Below are positions 10,171 through 23,988 of a stretch of 64,000 nt of DNA, in pieces. The notes beneath the pieces were generated by a model. The model did no database searches and was not told the DNA's origin. It saw nothing but the letters and a program-made list of their open reading frames with translations. The stretch lies in NCBI GenBank assembly GCA_015501605.1, contig JADNRZ010000019.1, forward strand, positions 620,001 through 684,000, written 5' to 3'. The stretch is from Panaeolus papilionaceus (taxonomy: Eukaryota; Basidiomycota; Agaricomycetes; Agaricales). Both the position numbers and the translations under genes were made by a program. Positions within the stretch are counted from its first letter, which is position 1; each line of letters opens with the position of its first letter.

Positions 10171-13100
10171 TGTTGATTATACCAAGGTAAATTCGAGATA
10201 GTTGACGTAGATTTTAAGAGAAAAGTAAGCGTGTTTTTCGTTGCTTTTTCAAGTAAACTCGAGCTTTAAATTGTTCTAGCCTAGAAAGTCGTCCGAAGGT
10301 AGTTTGTTGTCAGATTTTACCGCAGTTTGACATTAAATACCAGAGCTAAGCTCACCTGAAGCTTATTGTCCTGCTGTAATTATATAGTGGAGCAAGGCGG
10401 GGTAGGGCAATGGGACGGTAGAGGAGGTGGTCTGACGTGGAGTAATAGTTGAGAAACACGAATTTGGGTGGGTACATACTTTACACGTGGTCCCGCGTAA
10501 CTGACCTACACGTACACAGAAACAAATAACGCGTCCTTGATTTACCCCTGCACAAAACCCTGAAGGCGTGATAATTATCGGTAGAATTTATTAGATAGTC
10601 CCGTTTTGGGCTCGATTTCTATAGAAATACTTTGACTTACGTCTTTAATATCCCTGAAAGCTTGAGCTTCACAATAAAAGGATAGGGAGTCATCTACGAA
10701 GGTTTACAAGCAATAGTTAAGCAACCGAGTGCAACGCAGAACCATCGTAGAGTTCCGCTTTCCACGTGCTGAGTGCCCGTCAATATTCAGGACAGTATTA
10801 CTATTATCCCGACGCTAAAGCATGTCGGACCATGGTGGTGGACGAAGCACGACACTAATCCTGGGTAGCACCGGCATAACGGTAGACGCATCGAGCCCTC
10901 CTCAGGATAGTGGGCTGTCAGTAGCCTCTAAGATAGCTACTACAGCTAGGCCGTCTAACTTAAGGAGTGAAACGCGACCACTCAACGAGGCATTTGACAG
11001 CGCATCAACAATCGAGATGTAAGGCAGCATCAGAAATCGCAAATGTAATTAATAAATATCCATGAGGATCACAACATGCAAATAACGCTGAATATATGCA
11101 GAATGAATGTGTAATGGGGCGCATGAACAGATGTAAGGATGTATGTATGCAATAACTATGAGTAATTGTAATTAAGAATGTAACCTTCCAGCGAGTAGTG
11201 ATGAATTGGAATGAAGCGAACGATGAGCTATTCGATAACAGAAAAAAGCCGATAACAAAGCGATCCACAAAATGAGATATTGGTAAAAAAAAACGCATGA
11301 AATGATGTCCCATATTGAATAGACGAATGAATGGATGAATGAGTGTCGATGATAGGGTAAGTACGGTATGGTATCTTTTTTATTTTAGTTGATATGGAAT
11401 GGTATGAAGACGGAATGAATAATGTCCGATGAATGAGTGTAGGGAGGTGATATGGTCCTCAATGTAGGTCCGATGTGGAAGATGAAAGGCAAAACGAACG
11501 ACTGATGACAATTAAGAGGTGTTATGGTGCATCAAAATGCTGTGTCCAAGTTTCAAATGCGGGCGATAGGAATCAGGAATTAAATCTAAAAAATATTAGC
11601 ATCCTGTCACTTCCAGCTGAATCGGAAAACTTCGATGCGAAACTCACGCGGAAGAATAATAGAAAAAGGGTCCAGAAGCGTTTCGAGGATCAAAGAGACC
11701 GATGGCGAATAGAGCCAACATGTACGTAATCAGAGTCAGCCCAGCTCTGAGAAATGGGAGTACCCGTGCGTCAGACTGGTCAGCGGGCCACGGTTCCGCA
11801 GTCGGCCCAAACTCGGGAAATCTTCACCTCGCGGTGGTGACGGCCAGATGGGATGCGCGAGCCGTCAACGCACATATCAAGCCGCTCAGAACATATTTCG
11901 CTGATATTCGACCGGTTCAGCGTGATGATCGCTCCCCCATTCAGACGACCCTTGTGATGAAATCATCATTACGCTTTCACATAGCATCACGGGCATATGC
12001 GAATGAAAAGGGGCGGAGAAACCAGCCTGTCGATCAGTACAGACCAAGGGAAACCATGCACCGATAAGACATTGAGCCAACAACGGATCCGAGTTGTCGT
12101 TCGGACACAACCAGAGTTGGCGTCTTCACTTTCACGAGCGTTTGTCGAAGTGGTCACGACACCAATGTGATGGGGTGAGCTAGGGGCATTATCGCGTTTG
12201 AACGTCTTCCAGTGTACCGAAGTATTGAGTTCCATCACCATGTTCACAAGTCGCAGCTGCCACGAGACCCACCCAATACGGCTGAACCAATGTACATATC
12301 ACACATCGATTTCTGTTTGTGATCACGCAGAGGGTTGTTCCTATGCCCGTGATGACGAGATGTCGACAATCCAAGAATATCGAAAGATAGCGATGGCGTA
12401 GCGATATGTTGCGTGAGATGCCGAGAAAAATACATCGCCAGGTGAGAGATAATGTGTAGGTTTTGAATTGCAGAAAGCGGGGTATAGCCTGAGAAAGTGA
12501 AGGCAAAAGCCACGTTATGGAAGACCACAGGGCGTGGGTATGCCTGAACGAAGTATAATCTCGGCGCTACTTGCTGAATTGTCGACATTTGACCGTACCT
12601 TGTGACTGACTTGAATTCAAGGTAATAGGCGGACTGGGATCTAAGAATCATGAGTCCCGAGGCGTACCACGGAGGAACTACTAAGCTCGCATAATTTGAG
12701 TTGGCATGATTGAGCCCCTAAAATCCGGCGTATCGCATAACACGCCCTTGCCAACCTCGATGCCATCTCGGATATTGCGGAGCAAGTGCCAAATTCTGAA
12801 ATCCCCAGACTAACCCAGCAATAGAGATAGAAGAAGATGCAATAAACCCCGTTTCGTTCGCTGTGGTGATTGCGGTGGTGGAGTTCAGATTCGGGTGAGC
12901 CGTAGCCCGGGTGCATTGTTTCGAATGATATCCCCGAGGTGAAGTGGTTTGACGGAGTGGCCAACTTTGGGTCGTTGTCACGGAACAGTGCTACAGACTG
13001 CTCGTCGGGGTTGAGTGAATGAAAACTACAGTTGGGTAGCGTAGTTGCCAGCCGGTTGATGTGAACTATAAAGGCAAACTCCGTGAGCGTCGTGTGGAGA

Positions 13101-13720
13101 TGTCGAATTACATCCTGAGAGCGACCAGGGGTTAATTGATTGCTCGAATTGCCAAGTTTAAGCAAATGACCGACCTTTCTACTCTTATCCTCGTGCTGTT
13201 CTCATGCATCACGTCCGCGCCACAACCGTTGGAACAGGAGGGAGAATTTCGAGGAATATAAACGGAGGAATTCGTCCCGGAGAAAGAGATTTTCCAACGA
13301 TGTCACATTTGAAAAGTGGTCCACGTCGAAGGGGTGATTTTGGGTGGTCCAGTGCCAGCGACTGATCGGTGGTACTGAGTTTATCTCCATAGCACCACGT
13401 CGAGTGCGGCTCAGCGCGCCGTGAAGGATCAGAATTAGAGTGAGTGTAAATGAAGAAGAGAAACGCGATAATATCACAAGTTATGATAAGTGTGAAGGGT
13501 ACAAACGAAAATGACAAGAAAAGGCAAAGATTGAGAGCGAAAATGTTGAAAATAGATCGACTGCAATAGATCGAGCAAGTCGAAAATAAACCCAAGAATG
13601 CTGAAAATAGTTGAACGAAAAAGCATGGAAAATGAAGAAGAAAAAGACAACACGAAAATGAATAACTCAGGAGAAAAGAAAGAAATGTGAATCTGGTCGA
13701 AGCAAGAATACGGGTGACAT
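10171..13720. other. 3.5 kb without recognised gene; GAATGA-rich low complexity
   Basis: This stretch separates two minus-strand genes. From about 11040 to 11460 there are many degenerate GAATGA/GATGAATGAG units, a simple-sequence tract. A 66-codon frame at 10822-11022 (+) (MSDHGGGRSTTLILGSTG...) and minus-strand frames at 12641-13165 have no known motif; I would not call them. The part next to 13720 is likely the 3' UTR of the transcription factor. Confidence 0.4.
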
Positions 13721-15881
13721 TCATCTCTCTCGACCTGGGTGGTGCGACATGGAGTGCATGCGATCGACCGTTCGATCGTCTCTTCCTCCAGGATTACCCA
13801 GTATATCACTCATGCGTCGAGCAGACGGTAGCTGAAAGCCAGACGACGACCCTCCTGCACCTCCTGACGATTGCTGACCCGAGTTACCCACGGAGCCCAG
13901 CCCACCGCTACCTTCCCCACCACCACTGCCACCGCCCTCCAGATACATATCACTAGAACCACCACCTGCCGTATGATCGCTGGGTCTTCGGATCCGGGGC
14001 GCAGACGCTCGCCCAGAATGAGCGTCTGCGCGTATGAGTTTTTTGGATGCGGTGCGCGGTGTAGGTGTGGCGAATGTGAATGCGAAGGCTGATGCTGAGC
14101 CGCTGACCCAGAATGAGTCTGAGCCTGCAAATGCGAAGCACCACCTGAATAGGAATCCGGTCTGTATGGGGACGTAATCGACGATAAAGACAGGGGCGAG
14201 GACTTCGGAACTTGAGGCGTCTTGCCACCTTGGTTAATGCTGCTGCTATTAGCTGCTGAACCTGAAGCCCCTACTGATACAGCGCTAGTGGGTGGTATCC
14301 CTGGTGAATGCTCAGTGATCGAGCCACGGTGCCGGGGCATCGACCCACCTCCACCTCCACCAATGTGTCCAAGGGACGTCGACAACAGCGGAGACGTGGC
14401 GCTTGAAGCACCGCCCGCTAAGGAATGAGGGTGCCGTGTTGGCGAATTAGTTTCCTCTGGTTTGAGGAATCGGCTGGATGCTGCAACGGCGCCCGAAGTC
14501 GCTGATTGCGGTCCGGTATTTTCCAAGTGTGGGCTATAGAGCTGAGATGAAGATATGGGTGGCATCATTGGGGCTGGATAAGCGACCATACCGCTTGCTG
14601 GATTGCTCCCGTACGACGGAGCAACAAAGTCAGTACCCGTAGCCCCTGTCAGAGGACCCGAAGGTAAAATGGGGTAATATGAGGAGGATGCAGTCATGCT
14701 ACCGTGCGTCGGAGCACCACTACCTGATGATTGAGGGATCAATCGTTGCACAAGAGCCGCAAGCTGGTCGAAACGTGCTTTGAGCTCATCGAACTCTGCT
14801 TTAGTTGCATATTTCTCTCTGTTAATCCAATCAGAAATAAAAAGCGATCAGCATCAAATAATCAATTATACGAGATGAAATATTGATGGAGATGGGTAGA
14901 GAGCGGTTTGTGAGGTAAACGAATGAGCGATGGGATTGAGTAAAGCTCAAACTTACACCGGTTCGACGATATGCCATTGGCACCCTGCCTCTTCTCCTCG
15001 GCGTGAGCATGGCGTACACGGCTGCACCCTGCGTTCCAATGATGAATGGACTGTCAGTCAAGAGCACGAACGCACGCCGCAATCAGTCATCCCACCTATC
15101 GCATTTGATCTTGCGCCTTTTGCACTCTTAATGTCATGTCACCCGCGTGATATCAATCACAAGGTCAGCCCAACCCGGCAGAATGAAGGAGATGATGTAT
15201 CATCCCATTCAACCAGACATCATCACATCCCAGACAGGACAAAAAATAGTCGACGTGTTCGGACGTGAGTGCAGATGGTATCGATAAGGGCGGAACCGCC
15301 ACAAGCGATAGGTAGAACGGAACGAAGGGAGAGAAAGCAAGAAAGCCGTTAGCCCATGATGCCCATATGAAGTAGGACGTGTTGCAAATAATTTAATTAC
15401 CAGTACAGCTCAATGCCTGCCGTCGCCGCTTCTTCTTGGGTGGGTTATGTTGATCCTGTTCATCAGGTTCAGACTCGACTGCATAAAACCCGCCCATGTC
15501 ACGCTGCTGCGAGGCACCCATGCCATGATGCATGCTCCCGCTACCCATGTCGGCGGGTGCTAAATGTCCTTGGTAGTGCCCTGTGACTCCTGAGCCGTAG
15601 CTATATGACGTCGGTTCGCCAGGGGGTATTGTGGTCGGCATCGGAAGGTAAGGGTGGAGCTGTCGAATGGATGGAAGTGATGTTTGGGACTGTTGAGCGG
15701 AGGAGGCCATAGAGAGGTCTACGGAAGGAGTCCTACGTCGTTTCTGGCCAGCTGGCGGCCGGCCAGGACTAAGGGGTGTCCTGCTCGTGTCCATTCCGAA
15801 CTGGGCAACTAGTGGGTCAACGTCGACCCCACACGCAGGTGAGCAAAACAAATACTGAGGATGGGTGGGGGCATGAGACAA
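13721..15881 (-). CDS. Zn2Cys6 fungal transcription factor
   Basis: Exons: 15881-15401, 15126-15096, 15028-14957 and 14818 onward. The zinc cluster is split over three exons and reads ALSCTECKRRKIKCDR then VQPCTPCSRRGEEAGCQWH, giving C-x2-C-x6-C-x5-C-x2-C-x6-C-like spacing with the basic KRRK loop. Just before it is a nuclear-localisation-like KKKRRRQ. After it comes VEPVEKYATKAEFDELKARF, a linker and short coiled coil for dimerisation. The rest is Ser/Gly/Pro/His-rich and disordered. The start is uncertain: ATG at 15881 or the in-frame ATG at 15794 (MDTSRTPLSPGR). The end is also uncertain. The main frame stops at 13810-13812 (530 residues), but a second frame that looks more protein-like (SARRMSDILGNPGG, to the stop at 13721-13723) could be reached by a 90-base intron or reflects a frameshift. 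It should act in the nucleus on CGG-type sites; targets are unknown. Confidence 0.85.
13999..14031. repeat. Perfect 12-bp inverted repeat with 9-bp loop inside the transcription factor gene
   Basis: GCGCAGACGCTC at 13999-14010 is matched exactly by its reverse complement at 14020-14031. It lies in codons for AQTLILGERLR, shortly before the place where the reading frame of the transcription factor appears to change. Confidence 0.8.
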
Positions 15882-18800
15882 ACCGGGACTCCGAAGGGTA
15901 TTGAGTGGTTCTTAAGGAAATTGCGTCAACGCTATGGTTATCCCGAAAAAGGTACGCAAGGACTAAGAAGGGATAGCATCTGCCATCTGTCCCATTGGCA
16001 GCGCTACTAGTATTTCCGGTATGAAAGGATCGTTTTCGTATACGTGACCAATGCAATAACTCACGTATTCCAATCCAGACTTCCGGTGATGCAGCGAATA
16101 CGGACTAATTCCTCGACTTGGCGAATTGGACCAATACTTTTGGGATCAAACTGTGTATACTTAGTCCGTATACAACATGCTCAGGAGCTATTTTAGGCGC
16201 TTCTGGGCCCAAGAGGATCATCCCTCTCGATTTACATTTCATTGTTCCTCTCATTAGCTCATCGAAAGTCTAACTGTGAGCTACAAAGCTCAAGAAATTT
16301 GCCACATATTTTCTTCTCCCCAAGATTTACCCCAGATAACGTTTTTGAATTTGTTTCGGTTTATTCCGTTGCAATGCCAGATCCGTTATAAATCCGTTGA
16401 AACTTCCTTTTTAGGGTATGCAATATGTTACAAACTCGAAAAGATATTCAGAGCAAATTTATCGGATAATATTTTGTTTATTCCCCTGTCACAATGTGTA
16501 TTCAACACTCTTCTCACCTCAGCCGCCCTGTCCAGTTGCCCCAGAATCGACGGGGACATTTCCAGCTCGGGGATCCGGATATCAACAATCGAACACCGCA
16601 AGAACCGAAAGCTGTTCAGTCAGTTTGACACGAGTCGACTGGACAATGCACATGGACGCCTGGAGGCTTGGGGTGGCAATTGACATCGTCGCCTCAAGGC
16701 GTCACCTAACAAACAGTCTGCACAACTCGAACATATCGTGCAAAATCTCGATTAACTTGATGAGTCACACTCGGAAATGCCTTTCAAAGACATATCGATG
16801 ATGGCTCTAATGTTAACCAGTCACCGTCGTCAAGCTGGATTTCTGACGTCTCGAAGGGCACCTGTGAACTGGTTCTTCGAGCCCATAAGCTTACAAAGTG
16901 TTGCCTGGCCAGACTCTCTTATGTTTAGCGAATTGAAAGTTATTGGTTTGGCTGAATCAGGCAGTCCATCTCCTACACTCTGGCACGGTCGACGTCACTG
17001 GTCGTTACAGCAATGTGTTCGGTTGGATCGCTATCGGCCAATAACCCCACTTCTAGCTGCCAATTATATCATGGCATGGATCTTATTTTTATCTGTCATC
17101 AATTCTTTTCCATGCGTTATCTCCGTTCACATAGGTTTGGCAGATACCCCTTGCTTAGTGTGGTGGGTTGACAGTAAACAGGCAAATAAACCCAAACGGA
17201 GGAAAGGCAGCAAGAGAGACCCGCGTTATGGCGTCGAGTGTCTGAGTCCTTTAACGTTCAATCTGAACGCGCATTGTTTTACCTCACGTAGATATATTTT
17301 TGAGTATACAAAGGCTCATTTGTGAATGCGAAATGAAAACTGCATTGACTAATCCATTCGCGTAAAGAGAAGGTCATGAGCCTCATCCTTTGAAGAAGGA
17401 CATGACGTACCTGTAACCTAAGGGTGAATATAGTTGCATATCCCCAACAAGAGGGCATTCAACCTTAACACTGTTCCCGGAATCAGGAGCAGACTTGCAG
17501 GGTTGTATATGAATGCAGGGTGCGGGGATGGCCTTTCAAATTTCCTTCTTGAGGAGAGCTGAGCATCATCCTTTACAGGAACATGGTGGACTATCATCAT
17601 AAAGGAGTGGCCAGATATAGTGGTTCCCCAGGTCGCGTAAAAGCAGCATAATTGAAATTAGTACTGGGTCATGCGGACGCTGAGAGACGCTGAGAGTTTA
17701 AGAGAATTCTCAGAAATTTAAGCCATACCAATGCAATTTATGCAAATTCGTACCACTAGAATACAAAATAATGATAATTAGCAAAATCTGTGGTCGAATC
17801 TGATTAGCCGCTCAATCAAGGAAGAGCATAACGATGCGCGACATGCCCAGAGACGTCCTAAATACTATCTACTCGCCCAGGAAGAAAGCAAAGCTCCAAG
17901 GTAACGAGCGTTTGCTACGGCAAAATAAGAGCGAGATGACTGTAAAGAAGCAAGAATTTTTTTCATTCTCCGCTTTTATATCTGCACAGGCACGCTACGT
18001 GGTCCGTGCGCGTTATATCCACCTTATAAGCGGCTGATCACACATTTTCATTTTTCTTCACGAAAATTCACCTAGCGAGTTGATATTTGGGTTTCGCTCT
18101 TGGTAAATCCACAGGAGGAGACTTGAACTTGTTTTCGCAGGGAGATCAATTTCTTTCACCCAAGATCGTGCTAACTACCTATGTTAGAAAACGGCCCGTA
18201 TGGAAGAGACAGCTTTTGTAATGCCTATCTAGTTTTTTTAATATGAATTTAAATCACATTCATTCCACTGTCATGAATCTTCAAAAGCCCGATATGTGCG
18301 GTGGGCGGTGCGTCTCATGAAGTATTCCACCAGGCGACCTATCAGGACCCTAAAACATGTCCGCAGCTCCGCGAAATCACCCGAACAAGTCCCGGTATCT
18401 TTCTAGTTCATGTGCGCTTAAAAACAATGGTGAAGGAGTGTGAATTTCGTAAACGATAAGGCGTGAAGAATTCAGTCAACTTTGATTTCGAGTCACACAG
18501 GTCTCGTACGCCATCGGTTGATAGTAATATCCAAAATATTGTTTGTTTTTTTAATTTCACAAATGGAATAGCGGCGCAGAAGTAGTCTCAACGGCTCCGC
18601 CTAGTCAACATGAGGCCGTATTTTTTCTTCAGCGTGGCTTCAGGCCCTAGCGCCACAAAGTAGGTTCACTTCTAACCCTCACAACATCCTCAATGTCCGG
18701 TGAATTAATTCTTTGGGGCCTCGGGTACATTTCAACCTGAACAGCCAAAGTCCATTAGATGCTCAAATGCTTCTAGCCAGCCAGGCCGCATTGTCAATGA

Positions 18801-21800
18801 CATGACTCAGGATCGCGGTGAGCGTACGGATTGATCATATTTACATACCTTAAGCACGGTGTTCCCAGTGATGCGTTCGATTTGTCCTCGACCAAATTGA
18901 GCGACTTCCTATGGTACTATTCGAAGGGATTAACTCGCAGTCAAAGTAGTCGATCTGAAAGTTTTGACAGTGCTCAGAAGCAATCTACCCAGCTGTTCAA
19001 AGTGCTCACTGGATCACCGAGAGAGCGAAGTCCTGCACTCATCTTTCTCCGGGAGTCCTAATCGATCGACCGCTCCTATTCTACTAAGCTCAAGCTCCGA
19101 GATTCGAGGCCCAGAATCTGAAAGGCTTATCGAAAAAACCCGACCAACAGGTCTTCACAATGACCGCATTGTACAGCACCTGTTCCTGTGAGAGCCCTAA
19201 TTTCAAATTGAATAGCTTTCGATACCACCCGACCGGGATGCGACTACCCAAGGCAGACAGTACAAGTTGGAATACCAGGGCATTGGTTAACTAGCGTAAG
19301 AGGTCTCGGCTCCCGGTCAGTCAGCTCTCTCCACAGCCTCAAGTTTGGATTGGACCGTATGCTGGTGTCAAACAGGCGATGATATCACGCTTGTGCCATG
19401 CGCATCCAAATTTGCGCTGATGGTGTTTCCTTCTGTAGATGTTACCAATTCACCCTGGATCAGTCTCAGCGGAAGTGGAACGCCGGCCTAATTGTGTTCA
19501 GAGTACACATCAGATATGCTTTTAACCTCAGGCTGAAAGTCTATTGAGTAGAGATCAGAGGACGTGGTCATGAGAGCAGTAGACGCATGTGTCGCTACAT
19601 ATGCTGTTTATCTAGAATTGTGCGATGAGCGGAAGCATTGGCGGTGATTTAGTGAAATGATTAGAGTGGAAGAACAACAAGAGACGAGTATGAAATGGGT
19701 AGATCCTCGTTGAGCAAAGGCGGAAATTTCCGGTGTCCCCCTATCTGGATGTTCGATGTCTCCTTGCGTGAAGCCAACAACACCTATCCGAAGCGGTCAC
19801 TCGACTCGACTCTACGTTCCGTATATCTCCCACCGCCCATACATCCGGATGGATGGCAGCGATATTGAACCTATAGCTACGGCATGTCCGTTTCGATATG
19901 TCAATGGAAGACTTCCCGAGACTCATTTCCAGCCATCGGTTTGATTTATCCGTTCAATGCTGCGCCCGCACGGTTGATCCCCGGGTCATAGCTGTCGCAT
20001 CGAAACGTGACCTCAAGTAGTTTCAAGTTTTTATACAGCTATCTACGCCCAGGCGTGGAGTTATGTACTGGATTTATTTAGGGGATCAATATGTAAGTAG
20101 TGCAGCACTCTTCGGAATCTGTTCAAGGTAGCCTGTCACGGTTCGGTTTTAAAATATTCGTGCAGCATCAAGTTATTTAAACGTTGTGAGCACCAAACGC
20201 GGACAAGTGCATTGGTCGCTCGCTACTTACCGTCTCGTCCGTCACTCGTGTCCTGGGCGAGTGTCCGTCCCCCTATTGCTATATTGGACTGATTGCATGA
20301 GGCAGGCCTCGAGCTCAGATTGGAATAATGCAGCACAGCACGCCCAACGATTAACGCCACTTGATTGACACTGAGGAGAAGAGCACAACGCACAATGCAC
20401 AACTAAGGCCGGTATTAATGTGGAATTTAATTAAATGTATCCGTGGAACCGTTCAGCTTCTACCCATAGTCGTAGAAGAAGTGGAGAGAATTAATTAATT
20501 TATCGACACCAGTCTAAGCCTTGGTTGCTACAGGTCGAACTTGAAACATTGGTCGTATAGGGGTGTATGCGCCTTGTAGGTAGGCAACATGAACCATTTA
20601 GGTTTTGATTGACTTATGTTCAGACAATACAAACGAATTCTTTCACCTCTGGCAACCCAGCTGGTCACAGCCCCACTTTAGACGGGAGAAAATTTTACAT
20701 TATTGCCTAAATTTGTCCGGTACTTTATGAGCACTGTGAATATATGGGATGGTAAATGAATGTCCGGGTGACAAGGCCTGGGTTTAATTTCGCGACATAG
20801 CACTTACACTTATGGGAGCGAATCAGAATTGTCACTTAATTTCGCAGTTTTGCTTCTGACAGCTCCTGATAGTGTGCGACAGGCTAAGAACCCATATACT
20901 GCACAAGGGTATTGCCGTCAAAAATAGTCCAACAATCACGTCCTAAAGGTGGCGAATAATTACATTCATTCAGAATGGGCCGAAGCGCGAATGCAGGGCG
21001 CAAGTGGAGCGCTAGGAGTGGGGGATCGCCAGCCCGAATGTCCATGCGATGCCCGAGGCACCAACCAAACCAAAGGGTTGGATCTGTGAAAACGTAAGTT
21101 ACATACTCACTTAACCCATTCAGGCGGACATGAGGATATTGTGTTCGACCCAGTCGGCGTAGTGGTACTTACGCGTATACTATGGCCATTCGGGGTAGGG
21201 GTAAGTAGCCGTTAAGCCCCATCTCTCCATACCATTGTGAAGACAATTGCCAATACGGCTGCCGTTGATGACCAAATTTGCTGTAGAAAGCTCGAGATCG
21301 AAGGTACGAACTGCGCATGGTATGCCGACAGGTCTGAATTGTGACTTGAAGGAGATGAGCTGAGGATAATGCAGGACGATGCTCGTAGCCCTTCGGTACC
21401 AAGTCACTTGCCTCACCAGGTGCGACACCTGACATTGACAGACTTTCCAGCTGGCCGACATAAGTCGACGTTGACATGCGCGTCCTCAGTGGGCAAGCAT
21501 GTAAAATGCGCCGTTATCATCCCACCCACCGCACGTGCCCGTCATCTACCTGGGGAGTGCTAAGTATTCTGCCAGGTGAACAAGGTTGAACCGCCGGGTG
21601 CAGTCCCCCTAACTACCTAAAATGTCGTTATCCAAATATAAAACACACATTCTCCCATTTGTTTCCGAGTCATGTCCAGTCGACGCACATGAAACACAAC
21701 CACCACGGTCATTTCGGTTTGTAAAACACATCAGCCGTTTCTGGGAATCGTGCAAGGCTTTTTGGGCTGTTGAATCACGTTTGAGGGCACGATTTTTAAA

Positions 21801-23988
21801 TGCAAATAATGATACATCGGCGTGTCATGTCTGGCAAAATATTCGATCCTCGAGCGTGGGCTCTTCACTGCCATCAATTTCCGAAGGGTCGATTGAGGGC
21901 GCTCGATATCTCCTTTCTGGGTACACCATGTACTTACCAAGTTAAGGTTGAGTTAGAGTTTACCAATACCCCGCAAACCCCTGGGAACAATAATTCTATA
22001 GGTTAAAGTGTGACCTATGTATGCGCTATACACAGGCTATACTCCTTTCTATACGCAATAACATGCAATGAAGCGAAGATTCGAATTCAGAATCCATTCA
22101 AAATTCAGTTCGTTCTGTCATAATATGCACACCAAATTAAGGGCACCACCCCAAACCTTTGTTTTGGCTCAAGTCGTGTCCAGAAGGTCGCCTCAGTGAT
22201 ACAACTTAGTCCACCTTGCAGTGAGGTAAGTCATTGTTCAACGCGGTCGTTGACTATTAACCGAATCTACCAACACTACTACAGCAATCACCCGCAGCTT
22301 TACCAAGGAGGGAACATCTCCGTGTGCGACTGATAATCTGGGAGGTTCCTATCCAACGGCCGAGTATACACCTTAGGGGTTTGGCCAAAGCACTCTCCAA
22401 TTCAATCAAACTTTCTCACTTTCTCAATAAAAAAAAGTTGCTTCACAGCCTGTCGCAGCGCCAGGCTTCAGCATTGTAAGATGTACTAACCATCACTGTA
22501 CTAATTGGGTGGCTGTGTATGGCGAAGTTTATCCGAATTATCTACGAGTAGGTATAGGACCCACAAGCCATCCGATGACTATATTCGTTTCAATGAAGGT
22601 CATTTGATTGGACTCTATACAAGACGGAGGAACCACCTCTAGACCGAAAGGTATGCTCGTTGATTATGATCTCCGTGAACACGATCAAGGATTTCGAAAC
22701 CCACACCTATCGACATCAGCACGACGCCTCCAACGCCTAAAATACAACGCTCGAATAATACCCAAGTCAGACATTAATACACCCGCTCAAGTCGTGGGTG
22801 TTATTAACAATAACCTAACCAAGATAAAGATAACTTTGCGGCTTTCGATTCGATCGAGGACGAAAAGCGGCTAAGTGATTCAGAGTCAGCACTGAAACGT
22901 TGAATCTTGAAACATTCGAGGGTTATAAATATGTTGACTTCTTCTTATCACTGGGGCCCCAGAAGATCAAGGTAAATATAACTTAGTACACGTTATACAC
23001 TTTCGTGGGTTTCGAGTTCAAAAATAATATTGCGGCACGGAGAAAAGAGGCTAAAATATATCTCAGCGATTGTGGATGTCATCGGAGGGCCGGGACGGAT
23101 GATGAGCGACTCTGCCATGTCGGGGTAAATCGTGCGCACCTGTCCAACATACATATATAGAATAGAGGGGTGGAATAAAACGGAGCGTCGAATAAGGACA
23201 AAATTTGTGCACAAACCTCTGCCCTCCCCCCTTACAATATTATTATGTATATTCTGAATTTCTGGAACTTCCAACGAAAATATTACTATGAGTTGAGTAG
23301 CCGGAATTGGGCCCTGTGCCACCAACGTTTCCTTACCTCATCAGCTGAGCCACGAGGGCTCGAAAGCAGGCATTCAAAAGCCTTATCCGAGTCGATGAGG
23401 CGACGACAGGCTCAGGGTCGCACAGACAATCAGCACTGCACCGCAGTCTGCAAGCCAATCAGTGCTCGGCTTTTCAGTGTTCTGTATGTCCTCATTCCTG
23501 GCATTCTGTCAAGCCCCACATCGCTCCACAGCTCTTCGATGCAGGGAGGATAGAGACGCGAAGTACGGAGTTTAGCGATCCATGCGTTAATATCGTAGAG
23601 AAGCTTGAACCTGACCCACAAGTCGAAGGATGGCAGTGCTTGCGGCTTTATCTGTCAAAATGAAAGCAAAGGGGCCGTATTGCTGGGACACCGTTGCTCG
23701 ATGCATCGAAGGTGAGGTTAGACGTGATTTGGGCCTCTCGTCATCGAAGAATATTAAATTGTCACACGGAAATGCGCAGTGTACATCAATGAAATAAGTG
23801 GCGTACAAATCGTCTGGTCTAGACGAAAACATGCGAGACAGGGTGTTCATGAATATGATAAGAATCTGTCGGAATGAATTGGAAGTGCATCATATTCGAT
23901 GAAAGGCTGGATGTCCGTGTACAAGCGAAGCATGGGTGAGGAAGAATACTTGTAGAAGTCAATTGTGAGTGAGTGAATACGAAGCCGG
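15882..23988. other. 8 kb gene-poor stretch
   Basis: No frame longer than about 180 codons and none with a recognisable domain. The start (about 15900-16300) should be the promoter of the transcription factor. Plus-strand frames at 16276-16801 and 16777-17325 have unnatural composition. A short tandem copy of ACGCTGAGAG occurs near 17680-17700. I found no terminal repeats, reverse transcriptase or transposase motifs by eye. Old, decayed repeats or non-coding RNA cannot be excluded. Confidence 0.45.

Noticed and set aside
11040..11460. GAATGA-type simple repeats as a possible minisatellite or telomere-like tract
   Set aside because: Units are irregular and mixed with unique sequence; no fungal telomere repeat (TTAGGG) array is present.
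12641..13165. 174-codon minus-strand frame downstream of the transcription factor
   Set aside because: No recognisable motif or signal peptide; composition fits a 3' flank. Left as non-coding.
16777..17325. 182-codon plus-strand frame
   Set aside because: No domain, no start context and mixed composition; probably chance in non-coding DNA.
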